Below are positions 22,691 to 36,054 of a DNA stretch of 64,000 nucleotides, one piece after another; the first letter of the stretch is position 1; every line of letters begins with the position of its first letter. The stretch comes from Megamerina dolium. Lineage: Eukaryota; Arthropoda; Insecta; Diptera; Megamerinidae. The position numbers and the translations under genes were made by a program. The notes beneath the pieces are model-generated. The model worked only from the letters and a program-made list of their open reading frames with translations. It was not told the origin of the DNA and did no database searches. The stretch is taken from the NCBI GenBank assembly GCA_963854835.1, contig OY978525.1, forward strand, positions 94,206,136 through 94,270,135, written 5' to 3'.

Positions 22691-24779
22691 TCTTACCGAT
22701 TTGTGTGAAATTTAGAATGAAATATTGTTAGATTACTATTTTCCGTACTCCGTATTTTTTCACCATAAAGTGAAGTGAACGATATTTTTGGTTTTTTTAT
22801 TTTTTCATATATTTGACACAACCTCTAATCTCACATCTCTATTATTTGTTAACAAATTATGTTTAGATTTATGTCGTCAGCGATGAAGTAACAACAAATA
22901 GCGTTCATGCTACTTCTGTATATCATTTTTGCCAAATGGACTTGAATTGATTGAAAATTTGTGATATTTTAAATGGATTTATATTTGAAAAATTGTAAAA
23001 CCCTTTGCAAAATATATTTTGTTTATGGTAAATTCATATTAACTTAATGAAAATGTTAAAGCAATAACCCGATATTCAAGTTCTATATGAGTAAGTACGT
23101 CGTTACTTACAATGATTACATTAAAAACCAAAAGGTTTGCTTTGATAGTTCTCTGGTGCACTAACATCCGTTTGTTCGTATGTTCATTGTAACGGAAGTA
23201 ACAAGTTTTTCGGTTGTTTGTTAGTTCGTTGTTCAAGCCGTTGCCATAGTCGTCGTTGTGCTTCTTGTTGTTGTTGGATGCATACAACGTAAACTACTGT
23301 TCAACTCTTTTTAGTTACTACTAATAAAGCTTGTTTGCTTTCTATTTTTATTATGGTTGATATTCATTTCTTTACTTTATCCACTAATTGTTGTATTTTT
23401 GCATACGTTTCATTATCTTACCGCTCTTATTACACCAACACATACAGATTCGAACTTTTTCCAGAGTATGTATGTGTTGTTGATTAATAACCGCTATTAG
23501 TACACATTTGTTATTTTATGGGTGTTTAAAATGTATGCCATATCAGCTTATGTACACGCTTATGTGCATGTATGTGAGTGTTCAATTTAATTGTTAATTT
23601 AAACTCTTATAGTATACGTCTGTGTGTGTGTGTGTATGAGTGCGTATGTGTATATATACTTTGTCATTTGCTTCTTTTTCTTTTAAATTTTTTCACAATT
23701 TGTTCTATTTTTTTTGTGTGTGTGTGTATGTCATGAAAGTGTGTTAATGTTGGCTTTTGATAATAATACCAGAAAGGAAGGAAGGAAGGACGGAGATGAT
23801 AAAAATGGCTAGTCATTTACTGTAATATTAGTTTTTAATTATAATTTTTTTCTCTATATATATGCATTTTTTGTTTTTCTTACTAATTGCCATTAAAAAT
23901 TATATAGAATTTTATGTATATCATCAAATATGGTGATAGCACTGAAAGATGAGCATTTTCGACTTAAACATCTTGACTTATATGAACTATGGGTGAAAAG
24001 AATGTAAAAATACTGGACTGGTTTACTTTCGAAGATGATATGTTTTGGAGGGTTATATCTCAAGTGGTGCTCATCAGTCGGTAAGGCTATGATTTCATTA
24101 GCAAAAACAACCATGAAGAATTTAAAAGAAATATTTTTGTAATAAATCTCATAACAAGAAATACCACAACATCTCGTAATTGTTGAATATAATTTAATAT
24201 AGGATATTTTTAGCACTGTCAAAAAAACTGAACACAGACATGGACTTTAAAACTAGCAGAGATGTTCGCCCAAGGTATTCCAGAGCTGTAAATTATGTTT
24301 ATTATGTATCCCTTGTGAGTACAGAAAATATTGATTTATATTATAGCGCTATATGATTTAATTCTGTGTGTATAATTGTAACAAATATACAATATTAAAA
24401 TAAATGCCACCAATCTCTTTTAATGTCTTATACAAGTACAATTTAAAAATATGTTTAAAAAGCTAAGGGAAAGGAAGGCAATGATAAGGGAAAATTGTAG
24501 AAAATAAGATAAATATATGTACATGGAAAATTGTTGGCTTAATATTATTTATTACAATCTACTATGCAAAACTTTCATATTTACATCCATATACATAAAT
24601 TTATATACAGTATACCGTACATACGAAAATAAATCTTCATATTTATATACGAACATGAAATGGAGAATAAGAGCGGGAGAAAAAGAATATTTAATTTCAG
24701 AGTCGGTTCGAAAATTCGACGAAAATGTTATGGTAGTTCGTACCGACCCACAACAGTTGTCATGGTGTAATATTTTACA
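22691..24779. other. no gene seen; GT-rich microsatellites
   Basis: AT-rich with TG/TTG runs (near 23250-23275, 23619-23635, 23715-23730), a GAAGGAAGGAAGGA tract near 23774-23790 and no recognisable frame. Confidence 0.55.
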
Positions 24780-25470
24780 GTCGCTCAATTTTAATGGGCT
24801 TTACTATGTCGGTGTCGGTATACAGCTAATAGAGCTCAAGGTTGTACCTTATTCGATACTCGCCACGAACGCAAATAGGCCCAAAGATCTTGTTTAGGAC
24901 GTTTCTCTTCAAGCTTCGACGCCATATGTAAGGACAGACATGATGAGAGAATTGTAGAGCGTGGTTTTCGTTTCTCGAAAAAGTGATCGACTTTTCAATT
25001 GGCTACTTAACCCAAAGTAGCACCTGTTAGCAAGAGTGATTCTTTGAAAAATGTTTAGGCTGACATATTACTTGTGTTAATGCTGGTTCCAAGATAGACA
25101 AGAGCTCTTTGTTTGTTGAAGCTATGTACTAGGCACTAGATTTTGCCCTCGTTCATCGTAAGACCCATTCGACTCGACTCTTTTTCCAACTCTGAGAACG
25201 CTAACGTGTTCATGCCGATTATGTCAATATCATCGTCATTCGCTTACAGCATGAAACTTTTGTGGAAGATAGGGCCATTATGGCGTACATATTTGTATGA
25301 TTGCGTAGATCAGCAGTTCTTATTATTTTCTTTATAATAAGATTGAAGAAGTCGCATGATAACGAATCACCTTGTCTGAAACCCCGTTCGGTATTTAACG
25401 CTGGGGAGAGGTTCTTCCTTGTGTCATTCTACAAAGACGAATAAACATCGCAGGAATATCGAAGTCAGAC
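24780..25470 (-). pseudogene. non-LTR retrotransposon RT fragment (LINE family 1, copy 1)
   Basis: Minus-strand relic of a reverse transcriptase. From high to low coordinates it reads FRQGDSLSCDFFNLIIKKII (about 25375-25320), a degraded segment around the YADD region, FSELEKESSRMGLTMNEGK (about 25200-25150), a VYLGTSINT-type block (about 25100) and, lower down, the KIFGPICVRGEYRIR-type end near 24890-24830. FRQGDSLSC and MGLTMNEGKT are standard RT and post-RT blocks in LINEs of the endonuclease plus RT type. Frames are broken. The low end is nearly identical in pattern to the copy at 36055-36545 (shared GGTTGTACCTTATTCG). Confidence 0.8.
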
Positions 25471-28400
25471 ATTGTTGTGTAGAGATAATTCCTTACCGAA
25501 TATGGTGTGTGTGTGTGTCGATCTGTTAATTAATATAAAATAAATAATATAAATCGTTGGGCTCCAAAAACCTTGGTCGAGTTTCTTTTTCGTCATTGCT
25601 GTGAGTATTTGGTGACGTCGAATGTTGGCTTTATGAAAATATTATATTGAATTTGTTACTCGTTTTCGAATCATCAATGTCTTTTGCACAGAGAATTAAC
25701 TTACCAACTGATTTATTGTACCATATATTTCTAAATATATACTATAGCAGCGTTTGATTCTGTTAGATTGCTAAATGTTTTACCCAATATTGGAATATTG
25801 TTTAAAAGATGAATAAAATTGTATGACATTTGGTTGAGCTAAAGACATTTGAGTGAAATTTTATTATTATTCAATTCTTTGATGTCTATAATTTGTTATG
25901 CAGGAAAGCAAAATTGCTATCCTGTTGTTTCATTAAATTTAGGACTTTTTTGACATTTCGAGTTCTGAATTATAATACATTTTTAGTTTATTATTATTGG
26001 AAAATATATATTTAGAGTATTTCTCATACAGTTTATACACATTTCCTTCATTTTCTGTCTGTATAAAATATGCGACATATTTCGGGGCTGGTTGAATCAT
26101 CTGAGCTATTGTAAATGCTTCTACAATATTTGGAGTATATCTCCTGCATATTCAAATAAGCATACACACTTACAAAATATACATATATATGTAGTTATAC
26201 GACCACAAAAAAAAAAAAAAACCGCATTGACACATATGGCATATGGTGTCAAAATATATATATTAGTGTCTATGAATATATGCATAGTAGTACACATACA
26301 AAAATAATCTCACAAAAGTAAGCTAACTATACCAAATATTATTTAAAAAAGGTACTTTTGTATTTATATACATATACTTTATTACAATACATACAATACA
26401 TATGAATGTGGTTAAGTATTATATTATATGCATGTATATATAGAACAACAATAATGAAAATTGCACACAAAATAATATATATGTGTAGTCGTATGTAGAT
26501 ATTTGTATGATTGCTTTTGCTTTTGGCTCTATTTATTGATTCAATCATATACGAGTAGGTGTATGTATGAAAATAGAAAATTTTTAAATTGAAATAAAAT
26601 ACATATAAATTAAGAAGAAACTGCCTCAACAAAGAATTTTTTTTGTTCAGCATTCAGTGGTGAATGTCAAAGATACAGCCGGTCCCTGGTGGAAGGAAAA
26701 AGTGCCAGAAAGTGCTCGATTACTTTGGAGCCGATTAGTCCGATTTTGAACAACTTCTTAAAGTAATTTTACAGTATAATTTTTGTTCCATATATGTTAA
26801 ATTTAATTGTTTACATTATAATTTAGCTAGAAATAAATTTCACCTTAAAAAAAAAACAAAGTGAATCAGTTTTCAATTGATTTTGGTATATTTCATCAAA
26901 CAAATGACGGTTATTTTAAAGTTATATCAGCAATTCTAAAACCATTTATATGGGCTTGTGACCTTGTGACAGCACTTTAACTTAGTTTTGTCACAGATTA
27001 AATTTGATTAAAACGATAAATAATATTTTTTGGAGATTTTGGTTAATTAATCTTCGATTTAGAGCATATATGAAGATATAAGCATTGTGGAAAGTAAGAG
27101 AAAACTGCCAACACTTTGAGCTAAATTAGCGGATTTTTGGAACTTGATAACAGCTATTATACAAAGTCCAGCAATTTCTGGTTGTCTACCAAGGTTTTTG
27201 ATTGCAATCCATGATTTTTGGAAGCCATATAATCCTTCATTACACCTGTTTTCAGAAATGGCTCAACAGCCCAGATACTTGCCTCTTCCGATGTTCATTG
27301 GATAGTGTGCAATAGTCAAATTAGTAAATAGTAAATTATTAAATGCAATCCAGAATTTATGTAGTTATAATGGGCGTATCGTTAAAAGCAGAAACTCCAT
27401 AAAGGATCGCTTTCTAATAACCAAAAATTGAATATATTTACGTGCAGAGTTCATTCGTCAGTCTATTCGATTTTTCGCTGTTGGAAATTTCATGCTCAGA
27501 CAGGTCTGCCATTACTTGGTTCTTCTATAATCAGATTCTGAATAGAAAATATTCTTGTCTGAACTAATTCTACCTATTGGATTTGATTGACATATAGTTT
27601 AGGGTTGTACCTTACTCGGTAATTGCCGTAAGTGTAAGAGAAATATAACAATATTAAAATATGTTTGAATTAAAAAAAAATTATTTTCGCTACGAGCATC
27701 TCGAAATAGCAACATTAGTTTTATTTTGTGAGGCATTTTCTATAGTTTTAGTTCTTTGGGTTATGAAGATTTAGGTTATGATAATTACTGAACCGCCACT
27801 GTTCTACTGTGACATTGTGGCAGATATAAAGTTATCTGGAAAATAGATTACCTTACGTTTTTCTCTCCATGTAATTTAAATAGTAGTCAGATAAATCATT
27901 TTTTGCAATACACTTTTGGTATAAAGTCTAAAGATAGAATTCTCTCGTTCTCGTGTATTAAATACTTATGTGATATTTCAATATAAAAATCGTCAAATAT
28001 TATAAATTTTAGTCAATATCTAATAAATCATTGTATAGTATCTCTGAGAACAAAAAAAATCTATATATAAATTTTATTCTTTTACAATAAACATTCATCA
28101 TGAAGCTCCATATACGGATATGCTTTTTTTTGTTCTGTTTTCAGTTTTGGTGTTCTGTCTTGCAAAAGTCAGATAAATATGAAAGATATGACAATTTCAA
28201 TAAACTCTTCCGGAAATTGGCTACATGTCAACCGTATTGAAGTATGCATGTGTACAATACATATAGGCTTAAATTTATTGCCAATGTCACATGATATACT
28301 TGAATGTATATATAAGTGTATATGCTAAGTTGAATCCTATTTGCAATATATGAGTACCTACATATTGTACATATATATGTAGGTACGCTCTCATAAAAAA

Positions 28401-31400
28401 ACAATCCAAAAACAACAAACATCTCTTTATCGTATTGGGGTTTCTATTGTATACTGACACATTTTAGCAAATGGATGGTATGCACTAGGAGTATTGTATG
28501 GAAATATGTATTAAAATGGAGTTAGGCTTCTGGGTATTTATAGTATGTATATACTTTTATACACATAAAATCAGTATAAGTACACTAAAGCGATTTAACT
28601 TAAGTTAGGTTATGTATGTAGTACCTATATTGACACTCATACTCATAGGGATATTAAATGTATACGAAGCAAAAGAGCTTTATTGGTTTGTAAGGTTTCA
28701 TTCTGTGGTTTAAGTTCAAAAGTTTTTAATTTTGTTGTTGTTTCTTTTCCATTGCAAATGGTGTTAAGAGGATATAAGAAGGCGTTTTTTCTTTAAAAAT
28801 ATGCTGTTTTAAAAGTTTTCAACATACTTTTGGATATTCTTATGCATGTATTTAAAATCTGTCATAGTCAAAGTTTACATCTATTGTGTTTTTCAGATAT
28901 GCAAAAATGTGGTTAAATTTAAAACAAGATTTTTTCATGCAATTTTCTTGTTGGAATTTACGTCAAATACTCCAATTGCATTGGATGTACGTCATTGTAT
29001 GCATACCACTAACGATTAAAGTAAATGTATACATCGACAACAATTTTGATTGCAAAAGAAATGCTTGTATAAATATTTGTAGTTTAACTATTGTCTATGG
29101 ATTGCTATATAAATTGTAAGTTCTTATATAAATTTCACTATAATCTTATTTTAAGCCACTCAGACATGAACTTTTAGCTATCATTTCAAATGCAGATATT
29201 TTCCTTTCCTTCTTTTCTTACCACCTATATTTTTCTTCACCACTTTCTGTCGGAAATGCAAAACCTAAATCCAACACCCAACACAGTTAACTACTTAACT
29301 CCAAGGAAATCATAATTTCCTTGTAAAAATTTAAAGAGTTCCTCCCATGTTGCTTACTTTTTTATTTTCATTTCTTATGAATTTTAGTATTGTGTTTATG
29401 ACACGTTTGTATTGCTAAAATTTAAATATTCTAAAAGCAACAATAACAAACAACAATACAAAAATAAATACAAAATATGTTTTTTCTTTTGTTTGCCTTT
29501 GGAAAAAAAAAATCTGTTGAAGGCACTTGACCCCCAGAGGAAAAATGAGAAATGTTTTGTTAGAAGTGGAGAGAGAGAAATGGGAAGAAAGTTATAATAA
29601 TAATAAAAAATCATGTGGACTGCAAAGCCATAAAGCGCTAACAAGAAAAAAACAACAGCAACAGCAATAGTAACCGTAATAACAATAACCATACATATGT
29701 ATATAGAGGGTCGCTCATCAAGAGTCACTCAAATGTTCTCCACATTATTATTAGCGATATTTGAAATTTGCCTATATAGTAAACATTTGCTCATTTCAAT
29801 TGCTTAGAATTAAAAACTATTTTTGAATTTTTTTGCTTATTAATATTATTTGTAAGTATATTATTATTGTTATTTTTTTTTCAAACGAAATCTCAAAACG
29901 TCACACAGTTTTGTATTTAACAAAATTGTCTTCTTTTACAAAATAAATAAAATTAAAATTAAAAAATTAAAAATTAAGTAAAATTCAAAATAAAATTATA
30001 ATTTTATTTCTGAGAGAAAAAAGGTCAAATAATTTTAGTTTTTAAAATCAAAACAAAAAAATTAAAAATAAATTTTATTTTTTGAGTAAAAAATTGGTCA
30101 ACAATAATTCTTGTGTCTTAACAGAAAAGAAGCATTAAAAATTATTACTTTCAAATAATCATCATAATAATAATAATCTGCTCGAATGCTAGATCGTTTA
30201 GGAAACTCTTTGAACTTGTTGCGAAAGTTCTAAGAGGCAACTTTCGGGGTAGCGAAAAGTCGTCCTCGAGATTAACTGCTAATATTTTTAAAAACTTTAA
30301 ATTGCCATGGGGTATGCATAAAGTTATATAATAAATATATAAAAAATATCTAAACACAGATTACAAGGGGTAGGTAAAACACACTTAAAATACTAGAGGA
30401 TGTACAATAGACCCCAGTGAGGGCGGTAGAGGAGGAAAATATCCTCAACACTTTGCATTCTAATCCTAAAATCCTTTACATCCTAATCGTAATAATTAGT
30501 AAATTACTATAGTATGGAGATGCAAGAAATATGCGATTCACTCCCTTTATTTTATAAAATTTAGCAAACCACGCAAACTACTTTATATACTGTCCCTGAG
30601 TTACCTCTTCCAAAAGACTCTATGATTTGTGAAACCATAGTGGTTAAACTGTGGGTACGATTTTCAAAACTTTGGATAAAAAATCACAATTCTAACCCAA
30701 AAATCGCAATAGTTTAATTATTTATAACTTAAATATTATAGTTTATTGAATTCAGTCTCTATAATGTGGTTGTGGTCTTTCCACTTTTTATAGACTTATG
30801 TAAGCTTTCCTATGTGTAGAGGTCATTTATTATCTAGTAATGGGTCTAAAAGTTTCGAATAATATAACCAATTGACTGATCCATTACCAAAAATAGATTA
30901 TACATCCATACTTAAAAAATTAAATGCTTTTCGGCACCATTGAATTAGAATTTGTGATTAATTTGACTCGGTCACGATTCGTTCCTAACCTTAAAAAATT
31001 ATGAAAGTTAAAACATACCGAGAATATCATGTAGACGGTTAAAATGTTTTTTCTTCTATATTTTTCTTCAAAATTCCTTCAATTCCTACGCGTTAGAGGG
31101 CTATTCGTGAAAAATAAAGGCGTAAATAATATATCCGTGAAATAATATAGGCATTTTTAGTACTAAACATTTTTCATGAATACACTTATTCCCTGTCTTT
31201 ACTTTTTAGGGAGTCTTCCATACAAAATGATCCTAAAAGTATCTGAAAATCGACAATTAACCCCATAATTACCCAGCATATTTCTTTCTCTTTATCGTGA
31301 GTCTGTATTATTTCACCAGCTGTGTGAAACTTGATAAATTTGTGGGATGAGTAAATGAAGCTTCAACCTCCAATGTTATATGATCGAAGTCGATCGATAG

Positions 31401-33849
31401 AAGTGAAAGAATCGAGTATAGAAATGCGTTGTCCTCATTGAAAGCCCCTGTACAACTATATATGTATGTGCTTTATGTTGAAATTGCAATAACAAGCACA
31501 AGCACAATGATTGAATAAGCAAAAAAAAAAAGGTAAAAACAACAATAATAACCACAACAAAAGCAACAACAACAAACACCAAAGAAATTCAATCAAGTGC
31601 AACCAACAAATACGCCTCTCAACAGCAATAAGAGCAATATGAATATATGTATGTATATAGCAGCAATAATAACAGTAGCTACATAACGCATTATTTCATA
31701 CAACAATCAACCAATATACCCATCCACCCAAGCAATTTTGTATGTACAATATTATATATATGTATGTATCATCTTACAACCATACAATACTATATTTATT
31801 TCCATACTGATGTATGTATGTATTTGTTTGGTCAGAGTTATCAGTTTGTAGAATATCTATGTAAAATATTTGAAATATTTAATAGCATATAGTATATATA
31901 TAGGTATATAGGGAGATATTTTCAGTTATCCATAAAGGTTCCAAACGAAGAAGAAGATGTAGAAGAGTAAGAAATAATACTCATAGTAGTAGAATAAGAA
32001 TCAAGAAGAAATACAAAAGAATTTAAAAACAAATATTACCCTCTAACATATAAAATTAACCCCTTTAAGGTTTAAAATGTTATGTGGTAGAGCATGTGAA
32101 ATGGCAACAAAACCAACAGTCGACCGAACGACGGACAGCCGTCCAACAGCATGTGGTCCATCACATGGCACAAAAACTTGCTATTGTTGGCAGTGATTCT
32201 TTTGGTATTTTGTTTATTTTTTTGTGAAAACAGAAAATTACTGTACCTTCTTGTGTATGTGTGTATGTGTGTATGTGAGCATTTGGGCGTGAGTCAAGTA
32301 GAAATGAATGCTGCCGAATGATGCAACATACGATGAGAGACATGTAAGAAATTATTTGTTATCATCAACCTAATGATAGCTTGATTTCATACAAAACGAA
32401 AGTAATAAAATATATAAAAAATACTATCTGTTGCTTTATCGTTTTATGTATAAGTTTTGTATGTACCATATTTCTGGGTAGATTTGACTACTTCAAAGTA
32501 CCTACATATAGTATGTGGTTGGATGTGGAAACAGCAACAGCAGCAGTGAGTGTTATTCAAGCATTTCCAGTCAATTAAACAAATTTCTTTCTTTTTGGTG
32601 CAATTGATTGTAAATATTTTTCAAGTTTTCAAGTTCTCAATAGTATCTAATACGTACATACATAAAAGTCTGTTAGTATACTTGAATTGAACTTATTTTT
32701 ATATTTGATTAAAGCAATAAACTCCAATAAAGTGGCGAAAATGAAAACCTTTTAAAAATGTAAACATTGTGGAAAGTTCGATTGATCCCTGTCTACAATT
32801 TCCACATGATATCATATGTATTGATGAGAGTGTCACTCAATGGCTACAACTTAAATTTTTTTCACCATTATGCTGTATCTCTTACTATTTATACACACAT
32901 ATATATGTACAAATATGCTGGGGGAATCTGAAATAAATTTGTGTGCTCCTCAACATCGGCTGTATGAGGATGCATTTGACTCACTAGTCTATAGATGTGC
33001 ATCTGTCTGTGTAGGGGGAAATGTCTCCTCTATTTGGTGTTTGGTTTATTTTTTTCGTTGCATTTTTTCCTACACTCATTTCCGTTTTTTACTATATGCT
33101 TCCGTTGTTTTTCGCCTATAGTCAAATCATATAGTCATATTTATAATAGTACTTTTTTGAGTTATTCAGCTGTCTATCTGTTTGCTTCACTTTCAATCCT
33201 GTCTGTCGGCAAGTAGCTCCATTTGATGTCAAAAATTTGGAAATCTATATTCTTAACCATTAGAGCGGCTAACAGAAGGTGCCATATATTAAATGTAAAA
33301 TTTAGCTTACCTCTTCGAAATTATTTATAACTTCAAACACTTTTCGGCTTCAAGTAGGTGGAAAATAGCTTAATTTTGATCCACCGAAAGCCATTCGACA
33401 CATTATTTGTTAGAAATGCGAAAGCATTTTGTCGATTAAATATCCTCCCGATAGTTACGACTCTTTGCAAACGCACAGATTCATATGAAATTGTATATTG
33501 CTGAAGATTCGTTTTTATTTCCTGTTAGTAGAAAAGCTATTTCCAATATTTTTCGTCTACAGTCGTTGGACCACAATACCATTCGAAAGCTTAGTATTGT
33601 ATGTGATGTAAAAGGTTAAGATAATTAAGTTTTGTGTTTAATTAGGAAATTATATTTGACGTACTATGACATTATTGGAATTATGTATGTGTTATCCAGA
33701 ATGAAAGTGCGTTTTGATTATCCAGAAAATATCGAGTATGTATTAAAATATGGTAGATGAGTTAAAAAAACTGAGTCACATTTTTTTGTGAAGATAAAAA
33801 AAAATTTTGTTTGTAATAGTAGTAATAAAAAATTGCAATGAAAATGTTT
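25471..33849. other. 8.4 kb without recognisable gene
   Basis: AT-rich sequence with homopolymers (A run near 26208-26221), a (GT)n near 25504-25518, TATG-type short repeats, and CAA/ACA runs near 31560-31575. A 24-base segment near 27604 (GTTGTACCTTACTCGGTAAT) resembles LINE family 1. Open frames here are low-complexity translations with no domain. If a host exon is present it is short or non-coding. Confidence 0.5.
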
Positions 33850-33943
33850 ATGAAAAAGCTTTATAGCAAAGATAACAAAAAGTGATGTTTTGCCATTCGG
33901 AATCGGTTAATATAACCAGGTTATCCTATAAGACTGGTGTTGT
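33850..33943 (+). repeat. tRNA-derived SINE body fragment (copy H)
   Basis: ACAAAAAGTGATGTTTTGCC then ATTCGGAATCGGTTAATATA and a CCTATAAGACTG-type end align with AAAAAGTGATGTGACAAGGG, GTTCGGAATCGGCTAAATTA and the next block of copy B. Neither head nor tail is visible. Confidence 0.6.
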
Positions 33944-34655
33944 TAGCAACAGATATGTTACATATGTATGTACATTAAAGAGGGATACATTTTTTTTTCT
34001 AACAAATCTGTAGATAATTTTAAGTAAATTTGACCAAGAAATCATACATCTAAATTTAATTTTAATAAATAGGTACATGGCACTTAGAGAATTTTTTAAT
34101 TTGTGAAGGAAAAAGAATTGGAATTTTTTGTATGACAAAATGATCGAAAGAGCTAATGGACTGCTGTGGATTAAAAATGATATTTCTAGTGGCATACAAT
34201 AAGCTCAGAGCTATTTTTCCCTCTTATCAGAATTTCTAGTTGAACATGTGGTCCAAAGATTAAAAGAAATTTTATTTCTAATGGCCTACAATAAGCTTGG
34301 TGCTGGTTTTTCTTTTTATTTGGATTTCTATTAGAGAATGCGGTCCAAAAACTTTTAAAAAATGCCACATTTTAGTTTTTGCAGAGTAGTTTCTATACTT
34401 ACTTACTTAAACGGTCGCTAAGTTTCGAACAGATATATTAAAAATTATAATACACTGTAATACATAAGCTATTCCAATTATTTTCATTTCAAGAAGAGAA
34501 TTTCTGTATAATGTTAACGTTCGGCACTCGCCAAACTGTCTTTGACTCTGTCTGTCTGGTTCGCACGATAATTTGAGCATATATTGAAATTATTCCGTAA
34601 AATTCCAATGGACTAGGGTACGAACTTTACTCTGGACCATCGCTTTAGGATATTA

Positions 34656-34670
34656 CCTAACCTAACCTAA
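34656..34670. repeat. (CCTAA)3, insect telomere-like motif
   Basis: Three perfect CCTAA units followed by CCCC. CCTAA/TTAGG is the ancestral insect telomere repeat, which flies have lost. Three units are too short to prove telomere origin. Confidence 0.6.
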
Positions 34671-34856
34671 CCCCATAATAATTGATTTAGTATTCCATCG
34701 AGGACAGCAATATTTATCGCATTTTTTGTTATTGCATTATAGTTGGTAATAATTTTTCAAAATAAGGATACTTCTACTAATTATTTTATATAGCTCCCTC
34801 ACAAATTCGGTGAAACTTTTTCAATTTTAAACCGTCAAAATATATACACTTTCTGT

Positions 34857-35310
34857 TTACAGCAAACATACTGAGTGATTCACGGTAAAAAATATGATGC
34901 GAAGTAATGAGGAATAATGCTCTGTTTGATCTTCTTGATTTTCTATAACTTGGGCACAATGACTGGGCACATTTGGGCTCAAATTTCTTCTCGTAGTCCA
35001 GTGAAAAAAAAGTGTGCCATTGGTGTTGAATGAAAGTGCTGTGCTGCTGTTTCTAAATGGTTTTCCCCGGATGGGCATGACCTTGATGATGGCCCAAACA
35101 TATTCAATTGGATTGCAGTCTGGTACGTGTCAATGGATTCGGTAACCAAAACGACGATTCATCAGTGTAAATAATTTTCCTCCAATGTATACATTTTCAG
35201 TTGCTCCATGAATGCACTTTTCGATATGAATATCTTTCAACAAAGGTTTTTTCCATGATGGATTGATATCTTAACTGATATTGCAAAAATCTTCTTCGTA
35301 TGGTTGACCG
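34857..35310 (-). pseudogene. Tc1-like transposase fragment
   Basis: Minus strand. WRKIIYTDESSFWL (about 35190-35145) corresponds to the Tc1 block around the first or second catalytic Asp (W..V.F.DES.F). The block PDCNPIEYVWAIIK (about 35125-35080) is the SPDLNPIE.lW motif that carries the last catalytic residue in Tc1 proteins, here without the usual preceding SPD context. It continues as a 73-codon frame MPIRGKPFRNSSTAL to 34857 with no clear homology. Upstream of 35318 the SINE copy D interrupts it; older Tc1 sequence may go on to about 35870 but I could not recognise the HTH part. The terminal repeats were not found. Confidence 0.7.
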
Positions 35311-35317
35311 CGGAATA

Positions 35318-35525
35318 GGTGCCGTAGCTCAGTGATTAGTGTGTTGACTTTCTGTAAGTCATGGGTTCTATTCCCGGCTGAATAAGGAAAAGATTTTTCT
35401 TTCGAACGATACCCACTTTCAGGTAGTAACAATTTGCCATGGAAAAGTTTCTGAAAGAAGTCTGTGACAAAGCTCAGAAAAGTGATGTCACAACAGTACT
35501 GTAAGCCCTTCGGTGCTTATAAGTT
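35318..35525 (+). repeat. tRNA-derived SINE (copy D), complete head, internal deletion
   Basis: Best head of the family on the plus strand: GGTGCCGTAGCTCAGTGATT (A-box) then GTCATGGGTTCTATTCCCGG (B-box). The body follows (TTTCGAACGATACCCAC, GTAGTAACAATTTGCCATGG, TCTGTGACAAAGCTCAGAAA, AGTGATGTCACAACAGTA) and then jumps directly to AAGCCCTTCGGTGCTTATAA, so about 100 bases of the rear body are deleted. It lies next to or within the Tc1-like relic. Confidence 0.88.
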
Positions 35526-36054
35526 GACTGCGATTCCTGTGTATTACGACTATGGAAGCGTTTGGCGACTTAACACACTGAAGTTTCCACATTTCCATTT
35601 CTCCACTCAATGCTGAACGAATGACTTCGACTTTTTTATTACTTTGGCAGCCGCTGCAATGCTTATTTTTGGTTCACGATGGTGAAAAACTAAGAAAACT
35701 GTTTCAAAACGTTCTTCGAAATACTCGAGGTTCATGTTTTCGATTCACAAATAGTACACAAAGACCGACAGCGCTGTCAAAATCAGAATGTGGATTAGTC
35801 AAGGGCTACACCTGTTATTCTTCTGCTAGGACAATCATTTTTGACAAATAGGCTAATATTGTAAAAAAAATAATTTCTGATGAAATGGGCGAACGACTCT
35901 CACTATTTATTGTAGCTCAAATATAAAGTTTCGGAATTTTTTAAAACTCACCAATAATTACGCAGTTAATGTATGTATGTCATTTTAAATTATTAATATT
36001 ATACCTTAAAATTTATTTATTTACTTACTTATGTGGTCATAACAACCGAATATC
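35526..36054. other. no gene recognised; may hold the upstream part of the Tc1 relic
   Basis: Somewhat less AT-rich than the flanks up to about 35870. Minus-strand frames here contain no Tc1 motif I can name. A (TTTA/CTTA) tract at about 36013-36035 looks like the 3' tail of the LINE that follows. Confidence 0.4.
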
